Shown here one piece after another: positions 54,791-64,000 of a DNA stretch of 64,000 nt (its first letter is position 1; each line of letters starts with the position of its first letter). Below the pieces are notes generated by a model. The model made no database searches. It was not told the origin of the DNA and saw nothing but the letters and a program-made list of their open reading frames with translations. Position numbers and translations under genes: made by a program. Source of the stretch: Planctomycetaceae bacterium (GTDB taxonomy: Bacteria > Planctomycetota > Planctomycetia > Pirellulales > Pirellulaceae); NCBI GenBank assembly GCA_002709045.1, contig PAPJ01000053.1, positions 55,657 through 119,656 of the forward strand, written 5' to 3'.

Positions 54791-56623
54791 GTGCCTGAAG
54801 TGAATCAAAAGAAAATTCTCTTCCCACTATTGGCAATCTGCGTCGGCCTACTTCCTTTAGTCCTGCTCGAAGGAATTTTTCGTATCTTTGACTTTGCATC
54901 TCCGGAGCAGGTTGTCGATACATCGTCCGGTTTCAACGAACATCAACCGTTATTTTCACTGAACGAAGATGAAACAACCTACCTTACGACCCGTAATAGA
55001 GCGCTATACTTTGGTGATCAGACCTTTAAATCTCTAAAACCTAAAGCCACCTATCGAATGTTTTTTCTCGGTGGTTCCACAGTTCGCGGTCGGCCTTTTG
55101 CAGTCGATTCCGCTTTTGCAAAATGGATCGAACTCGAATTAAACCACCGCAGTGAAAATACGACGTATGAATCGATTAATTGTGGTGGGCTCTCTTACGC
55201 CAGCTTTCGGCTCACAAATATTAGCCGCGAAGTTTTGAATTACAAACCTGATCTGCTGGTATTAGCCACCGGACACAACGAATTCCTAGAAAACCGGACT
55301 TTCGGTCTGGCAAGCAGGCAAGCTGACATCCGCAATGCAATGGAATCACTGAGGCTCGTCGTCTGGCTGAGATCGCTCATCGGTCAGGATGTTGAATCAT
55401 TTAAAGAGTCCTCCGCGGAACGACTACCAGAAAACGTAACCGCCCGACTGGATAAAGAAAGTGGTTATGCATCGTACCACTGGGATCCGGAATGGAAACA
55501 ACAGGTAACACAACAGTACGAAGAGTCCCTGCTATCGATCATTAAACAATGCAAATCTGCTAATGTGCCTTTAGTACTGGTATGTCTGGGATCCAATCTC
55601 AGAGATTGTCCTCCGTTTAAGTCCGAACTTCCTCCTGGTCTGTCCGCCAAAGATAAACAAGCGTTTTTAACTCTTTTTGATCAAGCGAATAAACTGGCTG
55701 AACAACCGGAAGTTGCATTGCATCGTTACGAAGAATGTCTGCAGATTTCCGACCAGTATGCACTTTTGCACTACCGAATGGCACGAACACTGGAACAACT
55801 AGGAAACACGCTCCTGGCTAGAAAGCATTATCTACTTGCCAAAGATTTCGATATCTGTCCTCTTCGACTCTCTGAAAGGATGGATAACATCCAACGAAAA
55901 CTAGCTAAACAGTATGAAGTCCCTTTGATCGACGCGCGGACGGCATTGGAAAATGCCAGTACCAACAAAATTCCGGGCTATGAAATGTATGTCGACCACG
56001 TACACCCTACCCTGGAGGGACACCAGATCATTGCCGGCGCCATTGTTGACAACCTGATCGAGAACAAACTCGTGGCGCCCGAACTCAATATGGATGTTCG
56101 TGAATATCAATATCTTTACAGTAACTATATTCAATCATTACCCCTCGCATTTTTTAGCAATGGCGCAAGACGAGTTAACTGGCTTGAAACCTGGGCTCGC
56201 CGTAATCTGCAATTATTTGAGCTTGAGCCATTTGATTTACGGGGAAGTCTGGCCGCTGTTCATCGGCAGCTTGGCTTTGACCGGTTTGAACACGCACATC
56301 ATGAACTTGATACTACGTTGCAACAATATGGAAATATCAGCGTTCCTGTTTTACAGCTGGCTTTGACATTCCAGCGTCAGGGTCGATATAAAGTCGCAAG
56401 AACTCTGTTGCAATGGCTTGAGGACAACGAGTCGAATGAAGTACTGTTACAGCAAATCCAATACGCCCGCATGATCAATGCCGAATCCATGGGTGACCGT
56501 GGAGTGGCTATCCTTATATATGACAACTACTTTGACCGGCTTCCTTTTGAAGTGGCGGCGAATGCGAACTGGCGCGAATTCATTCCGGACATCTGGGAGC
56601 GGGTGAAGCTGGAGAACCAGTAA
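54791..56623 (+). CDS. SGNH-hydrolase/TPR membrane-anchored protein
   Basis: 610 residues from a GTG start. A membrane helix (9-30) is followed by a SGNH/GDSL hydrolase: FFLGGSTVRG (Ser96), SINCGGLSYA, LATGHNEFLENR (Asn163) and YVDHVHPTLEGH (Asp/His). TPR-like repeats interrupt it at about 300-360 and follow at about 480-600. It may deacylate or O-acetylate polysaccharide on the periplasmic side. It ends 2 bases before the oxidase gene. Confidence 0.76.
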   Translation: MPEVNQKKILFPLLAICVGLLPLVLLEGIFRIFDFASPEQVVDTSSGFNEHQPLFSLNEDETTYLTTRNRALYFGDQTFKSLKPKATYRMFFLGGSTVRGRPFAVDSAFAKWIELELNHRSENTTYESINCGGLSYASFRLTNISREVLNYKPDLLVLATGHNEFLENRTFGLASRQADIRNAMESLRLVVWLRSLIGQDVESFKESSAERLPENVTARLDKESGYASYHWDPEWKQQVTQQYEESLLSIIKQCKSANVPLVLVCLGSNLRDCPPFKSELPPGLSAKDKQAFLTLFDQANKLAEQPEVALHRYEECLQISDQYALLHYRMARTLEQLGNTLLARKHYLLAKDFDICPLRLSERMDNIQRKLAKQYEVPLIDARTALENASTNKIPGYEMYVDHVHPTLEGHQIIAGAIVDNLIENKLVAPELNMDVREYQYLYSNYIQSLPLAFFSNGARRVNWLETWARRNLQLFELEPFDLRGSLAAVHRQLGFDRFEHAHHELDTTLQQYGNISVPVLQLALTFQRQGRYKVARTLLQWLEDNESNEVLLQQIQYARMINAESMGDRGVAILIYDNYFDRLPFEVAANANWREFIPDIWERVKLENQ

Positions 56624-56625
56624 AC

Positions 56626-58017
56626 ATGAGTGAGCCACACGAATTTCATACGATCGACGCAATTTTACCCGTGCTGACAGATCAATTCGGCGATCGACTA
56701 TCAGTCAATCAGGAAGTGTTGCAACAACACGGTCATGATGTTTCCCGACACAATACACAAGCACCACAAGCTGTAATCTATCCGGTCAACACAGAAGAAG
56801 TGTCAGCTGCGGTCAGAATTTGTCATACAAACCGGGTACCTGTTATTCCCTTTGGTACGGGGACTGCTGTTGAGGGTGGAGTTGTGGCAATCCATGGTGG
56901 TATCTCGATTGACTTAACACGCATGAATCAAGTCATTGAAATCAATGTTACAGATGCCGATGCTACTGTGCAGGCGGGTGTTACACGTTATCAACTCAAC
57001 GAAGCCTTACAGATTCGGCAGACCGGCTTAGTCTTTACCGTCGATCCGGGTGCTGATGCGTCCATTGGTGGTATGGCAGCAACGCGAGCATCGGGCAGTT
57101 CAGCGGTGAAATACGGTACGATGCGTGATAATACAATGGGACTGACAGTAGTATTAGCCAACGGAGAGGTTATCAAAGCCGGTGGCCGGGCTCGCAAATC
57201 TTCGGCTGGTTATGACCTTGCTCATTTATTCGTGGGCAGTGAAGGAACACTGGGTGTAATCACTGAGGTGACCGTCAAACTACATCCCGAGCCTGCTCAG
57301 ATCTCATCAGCCATTTGTCCGTTTGATACTATTGAAAAGGCCGTAAACGCGGTTCTGGAAATCCTCAGTTCCGGTATCCCGGTTGCCCGAATTGAACTGC
57401 TAGATGAAGTTCAGATCGATGCAGTAAATCGATTTAGCAGTCTGAACAATCGATTAGCCCCAACTATCTTCTTTGAATTTCATGGCACAGAAAACCACGT
57501 AGCCGAGCAAACATATCAGGCAAAAAAAATCGCTGCCAAATACGGTGGAACAGAATTTCAATGGGCCGTCGATAAACAACAGCGGGATCGACTTTGGCAA
57601 GCCAGGTATGATTCGTTCCACGCTGTGATGGCTCTACGCGAAAATGCTGTCGGCTACGTGACTGATGTCTGTGTTCCTATTTCCGAACTGGCTCGCTGTT
57701 TCCTGCATACCAAAGAAATCGTGAAAGAAGCCACTCTGCCCGCGCCGGTTTTTGGGCACGTTGGTGATGGAAATTTCCATGTCGTCTTTCCATTAGATCC
57801 GAACAATCCCGCAGAACTTGACGAAGTAACAGGTTATCACCAGCAGTTAATTGAGATGGCCCTGGCGGCAGGAGGCACCTGTACCGGCGAGCATGGCATC
57901 GGTCTGGGAAAAAGAAAAGCTCTCGAACAGGAACATGGTAATGCCGTCGAAACAATGCGGCAAATCAAACGGGCGCTCGACCCTCGGAACATCATGAACC
58001 CGGGAAAAGTTGTGTAA
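56626..58017 (+). CDS. FAD-linked oxidase (GlcD/D-lactate dehydrogenase-like)
   Basis: 463 residues. The PP-loop FAD-binding domain (PFGTGTAVEGGVVAIHGGISIDLTRMNQVIEI; GMAATRASGSSAVKYGTMRDN) and C-terminal FAD_oxidase_C (VFGHVGDGNFHVVFP; GTCTGEHGIGLGKR; RQIKRALDPRNIMNPGK) are typical of GlcD and D-2-hydroxyacid dehydrogenases. It oxidises a 2-hydroxyacid. No GlcE/GlcF genes are adjacent, so a D-lactate type is more likely. Starts 2 bases after the SGNH gene stop. Confidence 0.88.
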   Translation: MSEPHEFHTIDAILPVLTDQFGDRLSVNQEVLQQHGHDVSRHNTQAPQAVIYPVNTEEVSAAVRICHTNRVPVIPFGTGTAVEGGVVAIHGGISIDLTRMNQVIEINVTDADATVQAGVTRYQLNEALQIRQTGLVFTVDPGADASIGGMAATRASGSSAVKYGTMRDNTMGLTVVLANGEVIKAGGRARKSSAGYDLAHLFVGSEGTLGVITEVTVKLHPEPAQISSAICPFDTIEKAVNAVLEILSSGIPVARIELLDEVQIDAVNRFSSLNNRLAPTIFFEFHGTENHVAEQTYQAKKIAAKYGGTEFQWAVDKQQRDRLWQARYDSFHAVMALRENAVGYVTDVCVPISELARCFLHTKEIVKEATLPAPVFGHVGDGNFHVVFPLDPNNPAELDEVTGYHQQLIEMALAAGGTCTGEHGIGLGKRKALEQEHGNAVETMRQIKRALDPRNIMNPGKVV

Positions 58018-58064
58018 AATATAATTCTTACTCTGGCACCATTAACTCTACCCCTGAAAGCCAA

Positions 58065-60086
58065 ATGATAAAATTTCACGCTTTGATTCTTGTCGGTCTG
58101 TCGCTCGTTACGTCCTCACTATTGGCTGACGGTGAAGGGGATAATAATCCGGAAAAAGTCCGGCAAATCCCCCGGGTTGGAATTCAGGTGTCTCAAGCCA
58201 ATCAAGCTAAACTGAATGCCGGTTTGGATGAACTGGCCGAACTCATAAAAAAACTGAATTTATCCAAGTCCAATCTGGCGTTATTACTTCTTCCTGATGT
58301 TGAGATTTATCATCGGGCTGTAAAAGACAATCTGGAGTATCAGGAGTTTTTTAGTGAGAAAGATATTGTCAAAGCTTTTACAGCACTCAATAGCGGGAAA
58401 AAACGGGCCCAACAATTACTGGCCGGAACAGCACCATGGCTGGAGCAAACAGGACTTGTGGTACGGGGATTCAGAAGTGAACTCGACGGAACCGCTCAAC
58501 CCTATGGTTTAGTAATTCCCAGGAACTATCAACCTGAGGGTGAAAAATCGATACGTTTAGATATCTGGTTCCACGGCCGGGGTGAAACACTAAGTGAAAC
58601 GAATTTTATCGATAAGCAAACCAAGGTTGTTGGCTATTACGCGCCACGCAACACGATCGTTCTTCATCCATACGGGCGTTATAGCAATGCATTCAAGTTC
58701 GCTGGAGAAATCGATGTTCTCGAAGCGATGGAACATGTGAAGTCACAATATCGTATTAATAATAACCTGATCAGTGTTCGTGGTTTCTCCATGGGAGGGG
58801 CTGGTTGCTGGCAATTCGCTCATCTCTATGCAGATCATTGGTTTGCGGCCACGCCCGGTGCCGGATTTTCAGAGACGCCTGAATTTCTAAAGTCCTTCCA
58901 AAAGGAAACCTTACGGCCCTACTGGTGGGAAGAAAAACTATGGCGATGGTACGACACCGATGACAATGCCATTAATCTGGCACACGTGCCACTGATCGCT
59001 TACAGCGGTGAAGATGATATCCAGAAGCAGGCTGCTGATGTAATGGAAATCGCACTTGCCAAAGAAGGTATCGATCTTGTTCACATTATTGGTCCTAAAA
59101 CCGGGCATCAAATCCATCCCGAATCAAAGGCCATCATCGAAGAAAAAATGTACAGCCTGGCACGTATCGGTAACGACAAACTACCACTTACTGTTAACAA
59201 AGTTACACACTCACTTAAATACAACCGTCAGTACTGGCTAACGATTACTGGCATGAAGGAACACTGGGAACCAGCCCGTGTTAAAGCTCAAATCCGTGGA
59301 AACCTAATTGAAGTTACAGCAAACGATATTAGCGGATTGAAGTTCGATATGGCTGCCGGGCTGGCTCCTTTTGATATTACTCGCGAGGTATCAATCGAAA
59401 TCAATAAACAAACACTGACAGCCCCCAAAGCTAAATCCGATCGAAGCTGGATGTTTGAAATCCACTTAGCCGGTGATAAGTGGATTGCCGGACCTAAACC
59501 ACAAGATGGTCTACAGAAACAACACGGACTCCAGGGTCCGATTGATGACGCTTTTCTAAGTAGTTTTCTTATGGTTACTCCCAGTGGGAAGCCTGTCCAT
59601 GAAGCTATTGGCAGGTGGGTGTCCTCAGAACAAGCTCGTGCTATTAAACACTGGCGACAGCATTTCCGAGGTCATCCCCGTGTGAAAGCCGATACCGCCA
59701 TTACTGAACAAGATATTGCCAATCATAATCTGATTCTGTGGGGAGACTTCTCTTCCAATAAACTCATCGGTGATGTGCTTGCTCGACTACCACTCTCATG
59801 GACCGGGCAGGGAGTTTCGATTGGTGAGAAGGTATTTGATGCCAAAAGCCATGCTCCGATTATGATCTACCCAAATCCACTTAATCCCGGTAAATACATC
59901 GTGATCAACAGTGGTTTCACATATCGCGAGTATGCATATCTAAATAATGCCCGTCAGGTACCAATGCTTCCGGATTGGGCAATTGTCGATGTGATTAACA
60001 AACCGGAACCAAACGACTCCATTTATCGCTTCCCTGGGATCCCCAAAGATGCTAACTTTTTTGACGAAAGCTGGAGTGTAAAGTAG
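58065..60086 (+). CDS. Secreted alpha/beta-hydrolase (prolyl-oligopeptidase/esterase-like)
   Basis: 673 residues with Sec signal (cleavage near LLA-DG). Residues about 130-390 are an alpha/beta hydrolase: nucleophile motif RGFSMGG (Ser242) after LDIWFHGRGE (oxyanion region), with acid and His likely in YSGEDD and IGPKTGHQIHP. The C-terminal half is a beta-rich domain of unknown role. Probably a secreted esterase or peptidase. It ends 8 bases before the DUF1592 gene, so is part of that operon. Confidence 0.75.
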   Translation: MIKFHALILVGLSLVTSSLLADGEGDNNPEKVRQIPRVGIQVSQANQAKLNAGLDELAELIKKLNLSKSNLALLLLPDVEIYHRAVKDNLEYQEFFSEKDIVKAFTALNSGKKRAQQLLAGTAPWLEQTGLVVRGFRSELDGTAQPYGLVIPRNYQPEGEKSIRLDIWFHGRGETLSETNFIDKQTKVVGYYAPRNTIVLHPYGRYSNAFKFAGEIDVLEAMEHVKSQYRINNNLISVRGFSMGGAGCWQFAHLYADHWFAATPGAGFSETPEFLKSFQKETLRPYWWEEKLWRWYDTDDNAINLAHVPLIAYSGEDDIQKQAADVMEIALAKEGIDLVHIIGPKTGHQIHPESKAIIEEKMYSLARIGNDKLPLTVNKVTHSLKYNRQYWLTITGMKEHWEPARVKAQIRGNLIEVTANDISGLKFDMAAGLAPFDITREVSIEINKQTLTAPKAKSDRSWMFEIHLAGDKWIAGPKPQDGLQKQHGLQGPIDDAFLSSFLMVTPSGKPVHEAIGRWVSSEQARAIKHWRQHFRGHPRVKADTAITEQDIANHNLILWGDFSSNKLIGDVLARLPLSWTGQGVSIGEKVFDAKSHAPIMIYPNPLNPGKYIVINSGFTYREYAYLNNARQVPMLPDWAIVDVINKPEPNDSIYRFPGIPKDANFFDESWSVK

Positions 60087-60094
60087 CAACCAAG

Positions 60095-62395
60095 ATGACT
60101 AACGGAAAATCGTTTTACTTAACGACTTGCACAGCGGTCATTCTGGTTCTGCTGAACACCTCTCTCTTTGGAGCTCCGGTTAAACGCTCAGGCGATGATC
60201 AGGGCAAGCGTATTTATCTCAAGCAATGTGCACACTGCCATGGAGCGGAGGGGGAAGGAGTTGTCGGGGTTAACGAAAATCCGCTTTACGGTAATAAAAA
60301 GCTGCCTGAGTTGATTCAGTTGATTGTCGAAACAATGCCTGAAGATAAACCGAGTATCTGTAAAGGTGAAAATGCCGTTGCGGTTGGTCGTTATATTTTC
60401 GAAAAATTTTATACCCCTGAAGCCAGAGCTAGTCAAAAACCTCCGCGAATCGAATTGGCTCGACTCACAAACCGCCAGTACAGACAAACCGTTGGTGACC
60501 TCTTTACTGCCTTTCTTGGCAAACCTGAATTGAATGAAGATCGTGGTATCCACGCCACTTACTACGACACTCGGGGATTTGGGAAACAAGTTGAGCAGGA
60601 AATTGTCGACAACATTAATTTTGATTTCGATCAAACACTACCGCATGAAAAAATTTCTAAGGCGGAAGAATTCAGTATTCGTTGGCAGGGTGCCATTATT
60701 GCTGAAGAAAGCGGCATCTATGAATTCATCGTCAAAAGCCCAAATAGCATTCGGCTTTATATTAATGACCGGGAGAGACGACTGGTCGATAAATATGTTG
60801 CTACCAGAGATAGCGAAGCTGAGCATTCCGGCACTATTTATTTGCAAGGCGGACTACCATACTTTTTCCGTCTGGAAACTTTCCGGTTTAAAGATCCCAC
60901 AGCTTCCATGAGTCTCATGTGGATACCACCGGGCGGAACCAGACAGGTAATCCCGAAACGTAATTTCTACCCAGCCACTATCGGTACCGGTATTCTCGTG
61001 CAAACTCCATTCCCTCCTGATGACAGCGCCAGTGGCTATGAACGTGGAATTGCGGTCAGTGCAGAATGGGATCAAGCCGCAACCAATGCCGCCATCGAAG
61101 TAGCTCAGCAGGTCCTACCACTTATGGATCAAATGGCAAAAACCAAAAGTGGAGATGCCGATCGTAATGATAAGCTGCAGGCATTCTGTCACTCGTTTGT
61201 CGAATATGCATTTCGACGACCACTGACAGGTGATCAAAAAGCTATCTATGTTGACAGCTTCTTTTCGGATGATCTCGCGATTTCAGATTCCGTCATGCGT
61301 GTCGTCATTGCGACTTTAAAGTCCCCGTTGTTTCTCTATCCCGAATTGAGTCGTAACCCGAAGGATCCGTTAGTCGATAGCTATCTGGTTGCAGGACGTT
61401 TGGCACTGGCTTTATGGGATTCAGTTCCAGACACCGCTTTAAGAAATGCTGCCGAGCGTGGGGACTTATTGGATCCGATCAAAGTGCAGCAACAAATTAA
61501 ACGAATGCTTAATAATACCCGGGCAAAGTCTAAGCTAGATTACTTCCTGCTACACTGGCTACAGTTAAACGAAAAGGGCGAGTTTTCTAAAGACACCGAA
61601 CATTACGCTAACTTTACGGATACTATTAAAGCCGATCTTCGACAGTCTCTGCGTTTATTCTTTCAAGACGTCATTTGGAGTGAAGGTTCAGACTATCGCC
61701 AGCTATTCCGTTCACCAACGATTCCGATTAACCCAACTCTGGCACAGTTCTATGGAATCGACAGCTTTGAAGGAAATGGATTTCAGCCTGGGTCGGTAAG
61801 CGAACATGCTGCCAGTGGAATTTTGACTCATCCCTATATGCTTTCAATGCTAGCCTATCGAGATAACAGCTCCCCCATTCATCGCGGCGGTTTTATTACG
61901 CGGCGGCTGCTGGGAAGAACTCTTAAAGAACCGCCTCAAGCGACTGAACTTGGCAGTGCCAAATTCGCTGATGGGCTTACCATTCGTGAAAAAGTCACGC
62001 AGCTCACAGAACCTACAGCCTGCGCTGGATGCCATAACATTATTAATCCTTTAGGCTTCAGCCTCGAGAACTTTGATGCCATCGGACGATATCGAAATCA
62101 GGAAGTTGGTAAAGCTATCAATGCCGTTGCCAACTATAATACAGTGGATGGAGAGAAAGTCGAATTGTCAGGAGCCTCCGGACTTGCAGAGTTGATTACT
62201 ATCAGCCCTCAGGCTCATGGAGCATTCGTCGACCACTTATTCCATCAGGCAATGAAGCAACCAATCAATGCCTATGGTGATTCACTCCGCGAGCAATTAA
62301 TAGAACAATTTCAGGTGTCCGATTTTAATATTCAACAACTGCTTACGAATATTGTTAAAGAAGCAGTTTTGTTTAAACCTGAACAGGAACAATAG
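60095..62395 (+). CDS. DUF1592-family cytochrome c protein (planctomycete cytochrome C/PA14)
   Basis: 766 residues. After a signal peptide, CAHCHG (Cys45, Cys48, His49) is a c-type heme site. A DUF1587 segment and a PA14-like domain (about 170-310; FSIRWQGAIIAEESGIYEFIVKS) precede DUF1592 (about 360-490), DUF1588 with CAGCHNIINPLGFSLENFDAIG (a second CxxCH) and DUF1585 to the end. Paired with DUF1552, as typical in this phylum. A periplasmic redox or polymer-degradation role is inferred. Confidence 0.9.
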   Translation: MTNGKSFYLTTCTAVILVLLNTSLFGAPVKRSGDDQGKRIYLKQCAHCHGAEGEGVVGVNENPLYGNKKLPELIQLIVETMPEDKPSICKGENAVAVGRYIFEKFYTPEARASQKPPRIELARLTNRQYRQTVGDLFTAFLGKPELNEDRGIHATYYDTRGFGKQVEQEIVDNINFDFDQTLPHEKISKAEEFSIRWQGAIIAEESGIYEFIVKSPNSIRLYINDRERRLVDKYVATRDSEAEHSGTIYLQGGLPYFFRLETFRFKDPTASMSLMWIPPGGTRQVIPKRNFYPATIGTGILVQTPFPPDDSASGYERGIAVSAEWDQAATNAAIEVAQQVLPLMDQMAKTKSGDADRNDKLQAFCHSFVEYAFRRPLTGDQKAIYVDSFFSDDLAISDSVMRVVIATLKSPLFLYPELSRNPKDPLVDSYLVAGRLALALWDSVPDTALRNAAERGDLLDPIKVQQQIKRMLNNTRAKSKLDYFLLHWLQLNEKGEFSKDTEHYANFTDTIKADLRQSLRLFFQDVIWSEGSDYRQLFRSPTIPINPTLAQFYGIDSFEGNGFQPGSVSEHAASGILTHPYMLSMLAYRDNSSPIHRGGFITRRLLGRTLKEPPQATELGSAKFADGLTIREKVTQLTEPTACAGCHNIINPLGFSLENFDAIGRYRNQEVGKAINAVANYNTVDGEKVELSGASGLAELITISPQAHGAFVDHLFHQAMKQPINAYGDSLREQLIEQFQVSDFNIQQLLTNIVKEAVLFKPEQEQ

Positions 62396-62397
62396 GT

Positions 62398-63714
62398 ATG
62401 ACTATTCATCATCGTCGTAAATTTATTCAGGATATGGGTTTTTCAGCAGCAAGCCTGCCATTGCTGATGGGATTACCAGCTTTTTCTAAGGCGAATGCAA
62501 ACACTGCAAAGCAGCGAATGATCGTTGTGTTTAGCCCGAACGGAACAATCCCTGATGACTTCTGGCCTGACGAAGCAGGTACTGAATTTAAGCTGAAGCG
62601 GATTATGGAGTCCCTGCAACCGTATCAAGATCAGATGCTGATTTTAAAAGGGATTTGTGACCAAATCAAAGGTGATGGCGATAGCCACATGCGTGGAATG
62701 AGCTGTCTGTTAACAGGTATCGAATTATTGCCTGGAAATATTCAGGGTGGGAGTCACACACCCGCTGGGTGGGCAAGTGGTTTATCGGTGGATCAGGAAG
62801 TTAAGAACTATCTCCAAAGCAAACCAGAAACTCAGACTCGATTTGGTTCACTGGAATTTGGGGTGGTTGTTCCTGACCGAGCTGATCCCTGGACCCGTAT
62901 GATCTACTCAGGATCCAACAAACCGGTCGCTCCGATTGACGATCCATACGTGATGTTCAACAAACTATATGGAAAGCTGGAAGACCGCAAGAGTGTCGAA
63001 AGCGTATTGGATCGGGTTCGCAATGACTTGCGGCGAGTTCGTACGCTGGTTAGTAAAGAAGATCGTAAGTTACTGGAACAACATGAGCAGTTCATTCGTG
63101 AAATGGAGTCCCGAATCAAACGTGATGCTGAACACCAACTTGACATTCCCGCTCCGGCACAAAAAGCAGGTGTAAAAAATGCCAATGAAAACATGCCGGA
63201 CTTAAGTCGCATGCAGATCGACATGCTGGTGAACAGTTTACAGAACGACATGGCTCGCGTTGCTTCACTGCAATACACGCGAAGTGTTGGTCAGGCAAAA
63301 ATGACCTGGTTAAATATTAATGAGGGACATCACGGCTTATCTCATGAACCTGACAGTGACAAGGAAGCTGTCGAGAAGCTGGTAAAAATCAACCAGTGGT
63401 ATTGTGATGAGATTGCATATCTAGCCAAACGACTGGCAGATACACCAGAAGCCGATGGGTCTGGATCTCTGCTTGATAATACGACAATCGTCTGGACAAA
63501 TGAACTTGGCAAGGGCAATTCACACACACTCAATGACATTCCATTTGTCCTGATCGGTGGGGGAATGCGATTCAGAATGGGCCGGTCATTGCAGTATGGC
63601 CGAGTCTCACACAACCGACTTTTGATGGCATTTGCTCATGCATTTGGCCATCGGGTTGAGTTCTTTGGTAACAAGAATTACTGCGCAGACGGGCCACTTC
63701 ACGACCTCTCTTAA
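62398..63714 (+). CDS. DUF1552 domain protein
   Basis: 438 residues. HHRRKFIQDMGFSAASLPLLMGL is a Tat-like signal. VVFSPNGTIPDDFWPD, LTGIELLPGNIQGGSHTPAGWA, SVDQEVKN and VWTNELGKGNSHTLNDIPFVLIGG are the DUF1552 signatures. It starts 2 bases after the DUF1592 gene, so the two are coupled. Function unknown; likely partner of the heme protein. Confidence 0.9.
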   Translation: MTIHHRRKFIQDMGFSAASLPLLMGLPAFSKANANTAKQRMIVVFSPNGTIPDDFWPDEAGTEFKLKRIMESLQPYQDQMLILKGICDQIKGDGDSHMRGMSCLLTGIELLPGNIQGGSHTPAGWASGLSVDQEVKNYLQSKPETQTRFGSLEFGVVVPDRADPWTRMIYSGSNKPVAPIDDPYVMFNKLYGKLEDRKSVESVLDRVRNDLRRVRTLVSKEDRKLLEQHEQFIREMESRIKRDAEHQLDIPAPAQKAGVKNANENMPDLSRMQIDMLVNSLQNDMARVASLQYTRSVGQAKMTWLNINEGHHGLSHEPDSDKEAVEKLVKINQWYCDEIAYLAKRLADTPEADGSGSLLDNTTIVWTNELGKGNSHTLNDIPFVLIGGGMRFRMGRSLQYGRVSHNRLLMAFAHAFGHRVEFFGNKNYCADGPLHDLS

Positions 63715-63737
63715 GCGTGTTAGTATAAAAATCGTAA

Positions 63738-63811
63738 GGGCGGTTAGCTCAGTTGGTTAGAGCGCCACGTTGACATCGTGGAGGTCGTTGGTTCGAATCC
63801 AATATCGCCCA
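63738..63811 (+). tRNA. tRNA-Val (anticodon GAC)
   Basis: Cloverleaf: acceptor GGGCGGT/ATCGCCC with one G-U, D arm AGCTCAGTTGGTTAGAG, anticodon stem CCACG/CGTGG with loop TTGACAT (anticodon GAC, 63772-63774), and GTTCGAATC in the T arm. CCA is not encoded after the discriminator A. It lies 23 bases after the DUF1552 stop. Confidence 0.96.
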
Positions 63812-63817
63812 CTACCA

Positions 63818-63860
63818 CCCTTAGAGGTTACCCTTCAAACAGTAGCCTCTAAGGGTTTTT
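63818..63860 (+). terminator. Intrinsic terminator after tRNA-Val
   Basis: CCCTTAGAGG (63818-63827) pairs with CCTCTAAGGG (63846-63855) over ten bases, followed by TTTTT. The last 140 bases of the window hold nothing recognised. Confidence 0.88.
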
Positions 63861-64000
63861 CTATTGGTATATCAGTGTTTGCATGAACTTCGTTGATCGT
63901 CATTGATCCTTATTGACCGTTACTATGCATCCTTGAGGCTGAAAATATTCCGTTACTCCCCAAGTAATTAGTTAACTCTTAAAGCTCAGAACTAAACAAA

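Noticed and set aside
63738..63811. An integrated element at the tRNA-Val 3' end
   Set aside because: No integrase and no repeat of the tRNA 3' end could be seen, and the window ends 189 bases later.
1..64000. CRISPR arrays, insertion sequences, prophage, integron attC sites
   Set aside because: No direct-repeat arrays, transposase or integrase motifs were seen on either strand.

Overview
The window looks like chromosomal DNA of a planctomycete. Three kinds of lineage-typical genes support this: PSCyt/DUF1549-DUF1553 with DUF1501 (about 0.2-4.4 kb), DUF1592 with DUF1552 (60.1-63.7 kb), and many Gfo/Idh/MocA oxidoreductases, sugar-phosphate isomerase/epimerases, a DUF1080 protein and a sulfatase. 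No phage, insertion sequence, integrase or CRISPR array was seen, and coding density and base composition look even throughout.

Layout. 0-4.4 kb: leftward operon of a coiled-coil PSCyt2 protein, a DUF1501 protein and a WD40 protein cut by the window edge. 4.6-9.3 kb: a compact leftward cassette of an asparagine-synthetase-like protein, a radical SAM protein and a flavin-halogenase-like protein, divergent from an HTH regulator. 9.4-18.1 kb: leftward housekeeping genes (NAD-epimerase, TrkH/TrkA K+ uptake, two small membrane proteins, RsmE, Nif3-like, a secreted protein, a TIM-barrel isomerase). 18.2-26.0 kb: rightward genes (GT2, BshC-like, GNAT-SCP2, a polytopic membrane protein, a sugar-binding lipoprotein, an oxidoreductase). 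26.0-30.6 kb: leftward operon with a fused ATPase-permease, a second permease, and a gene whose reading frame is interrupted by one TGA exactly at the selenocysteine position of iodothyronine deiodinases. 30.7-36.6 kb: GGDEF protein, structured intergenic RNA, Met-rich outer-membrane protein, a zinc-ribbon membrane protein, HisF. 36.9-44.0 kb: PilT with a degenerate GspE/PilB-like partner, DinG helicase, ThiS/ThiG. 44.3-47.6 kb: oxidoreductase, DUF1080 and DHODH-like genes. A probable small RNA gene lies tail-to-tail with the DHODH-like gene. 48.1-63.7 kb: rightward run of secreted and catabolic proteins, then tRNA-Val.

Most notable items: (1) a deiodinase-like selenoprotein (CxxU) with a C-terminal domain resembling DsbD-alpha (Cx5C); (2) the AsnB-like/radical SAM/halogenase cassette, which looks like an undescribed small biosynthetic or modification locus, with three inverted repeats in its divergent control region; (3) a stand-alone RNA candidate near 47.6 kb on the minus strand with a nested hairpin, U-tract and a -10-like box; (4) a PilB/GspE-like protein that has lost its Walker motifs next to an intact PilT. 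All functional assignments rest on reading motifs by eye; no database search was run.
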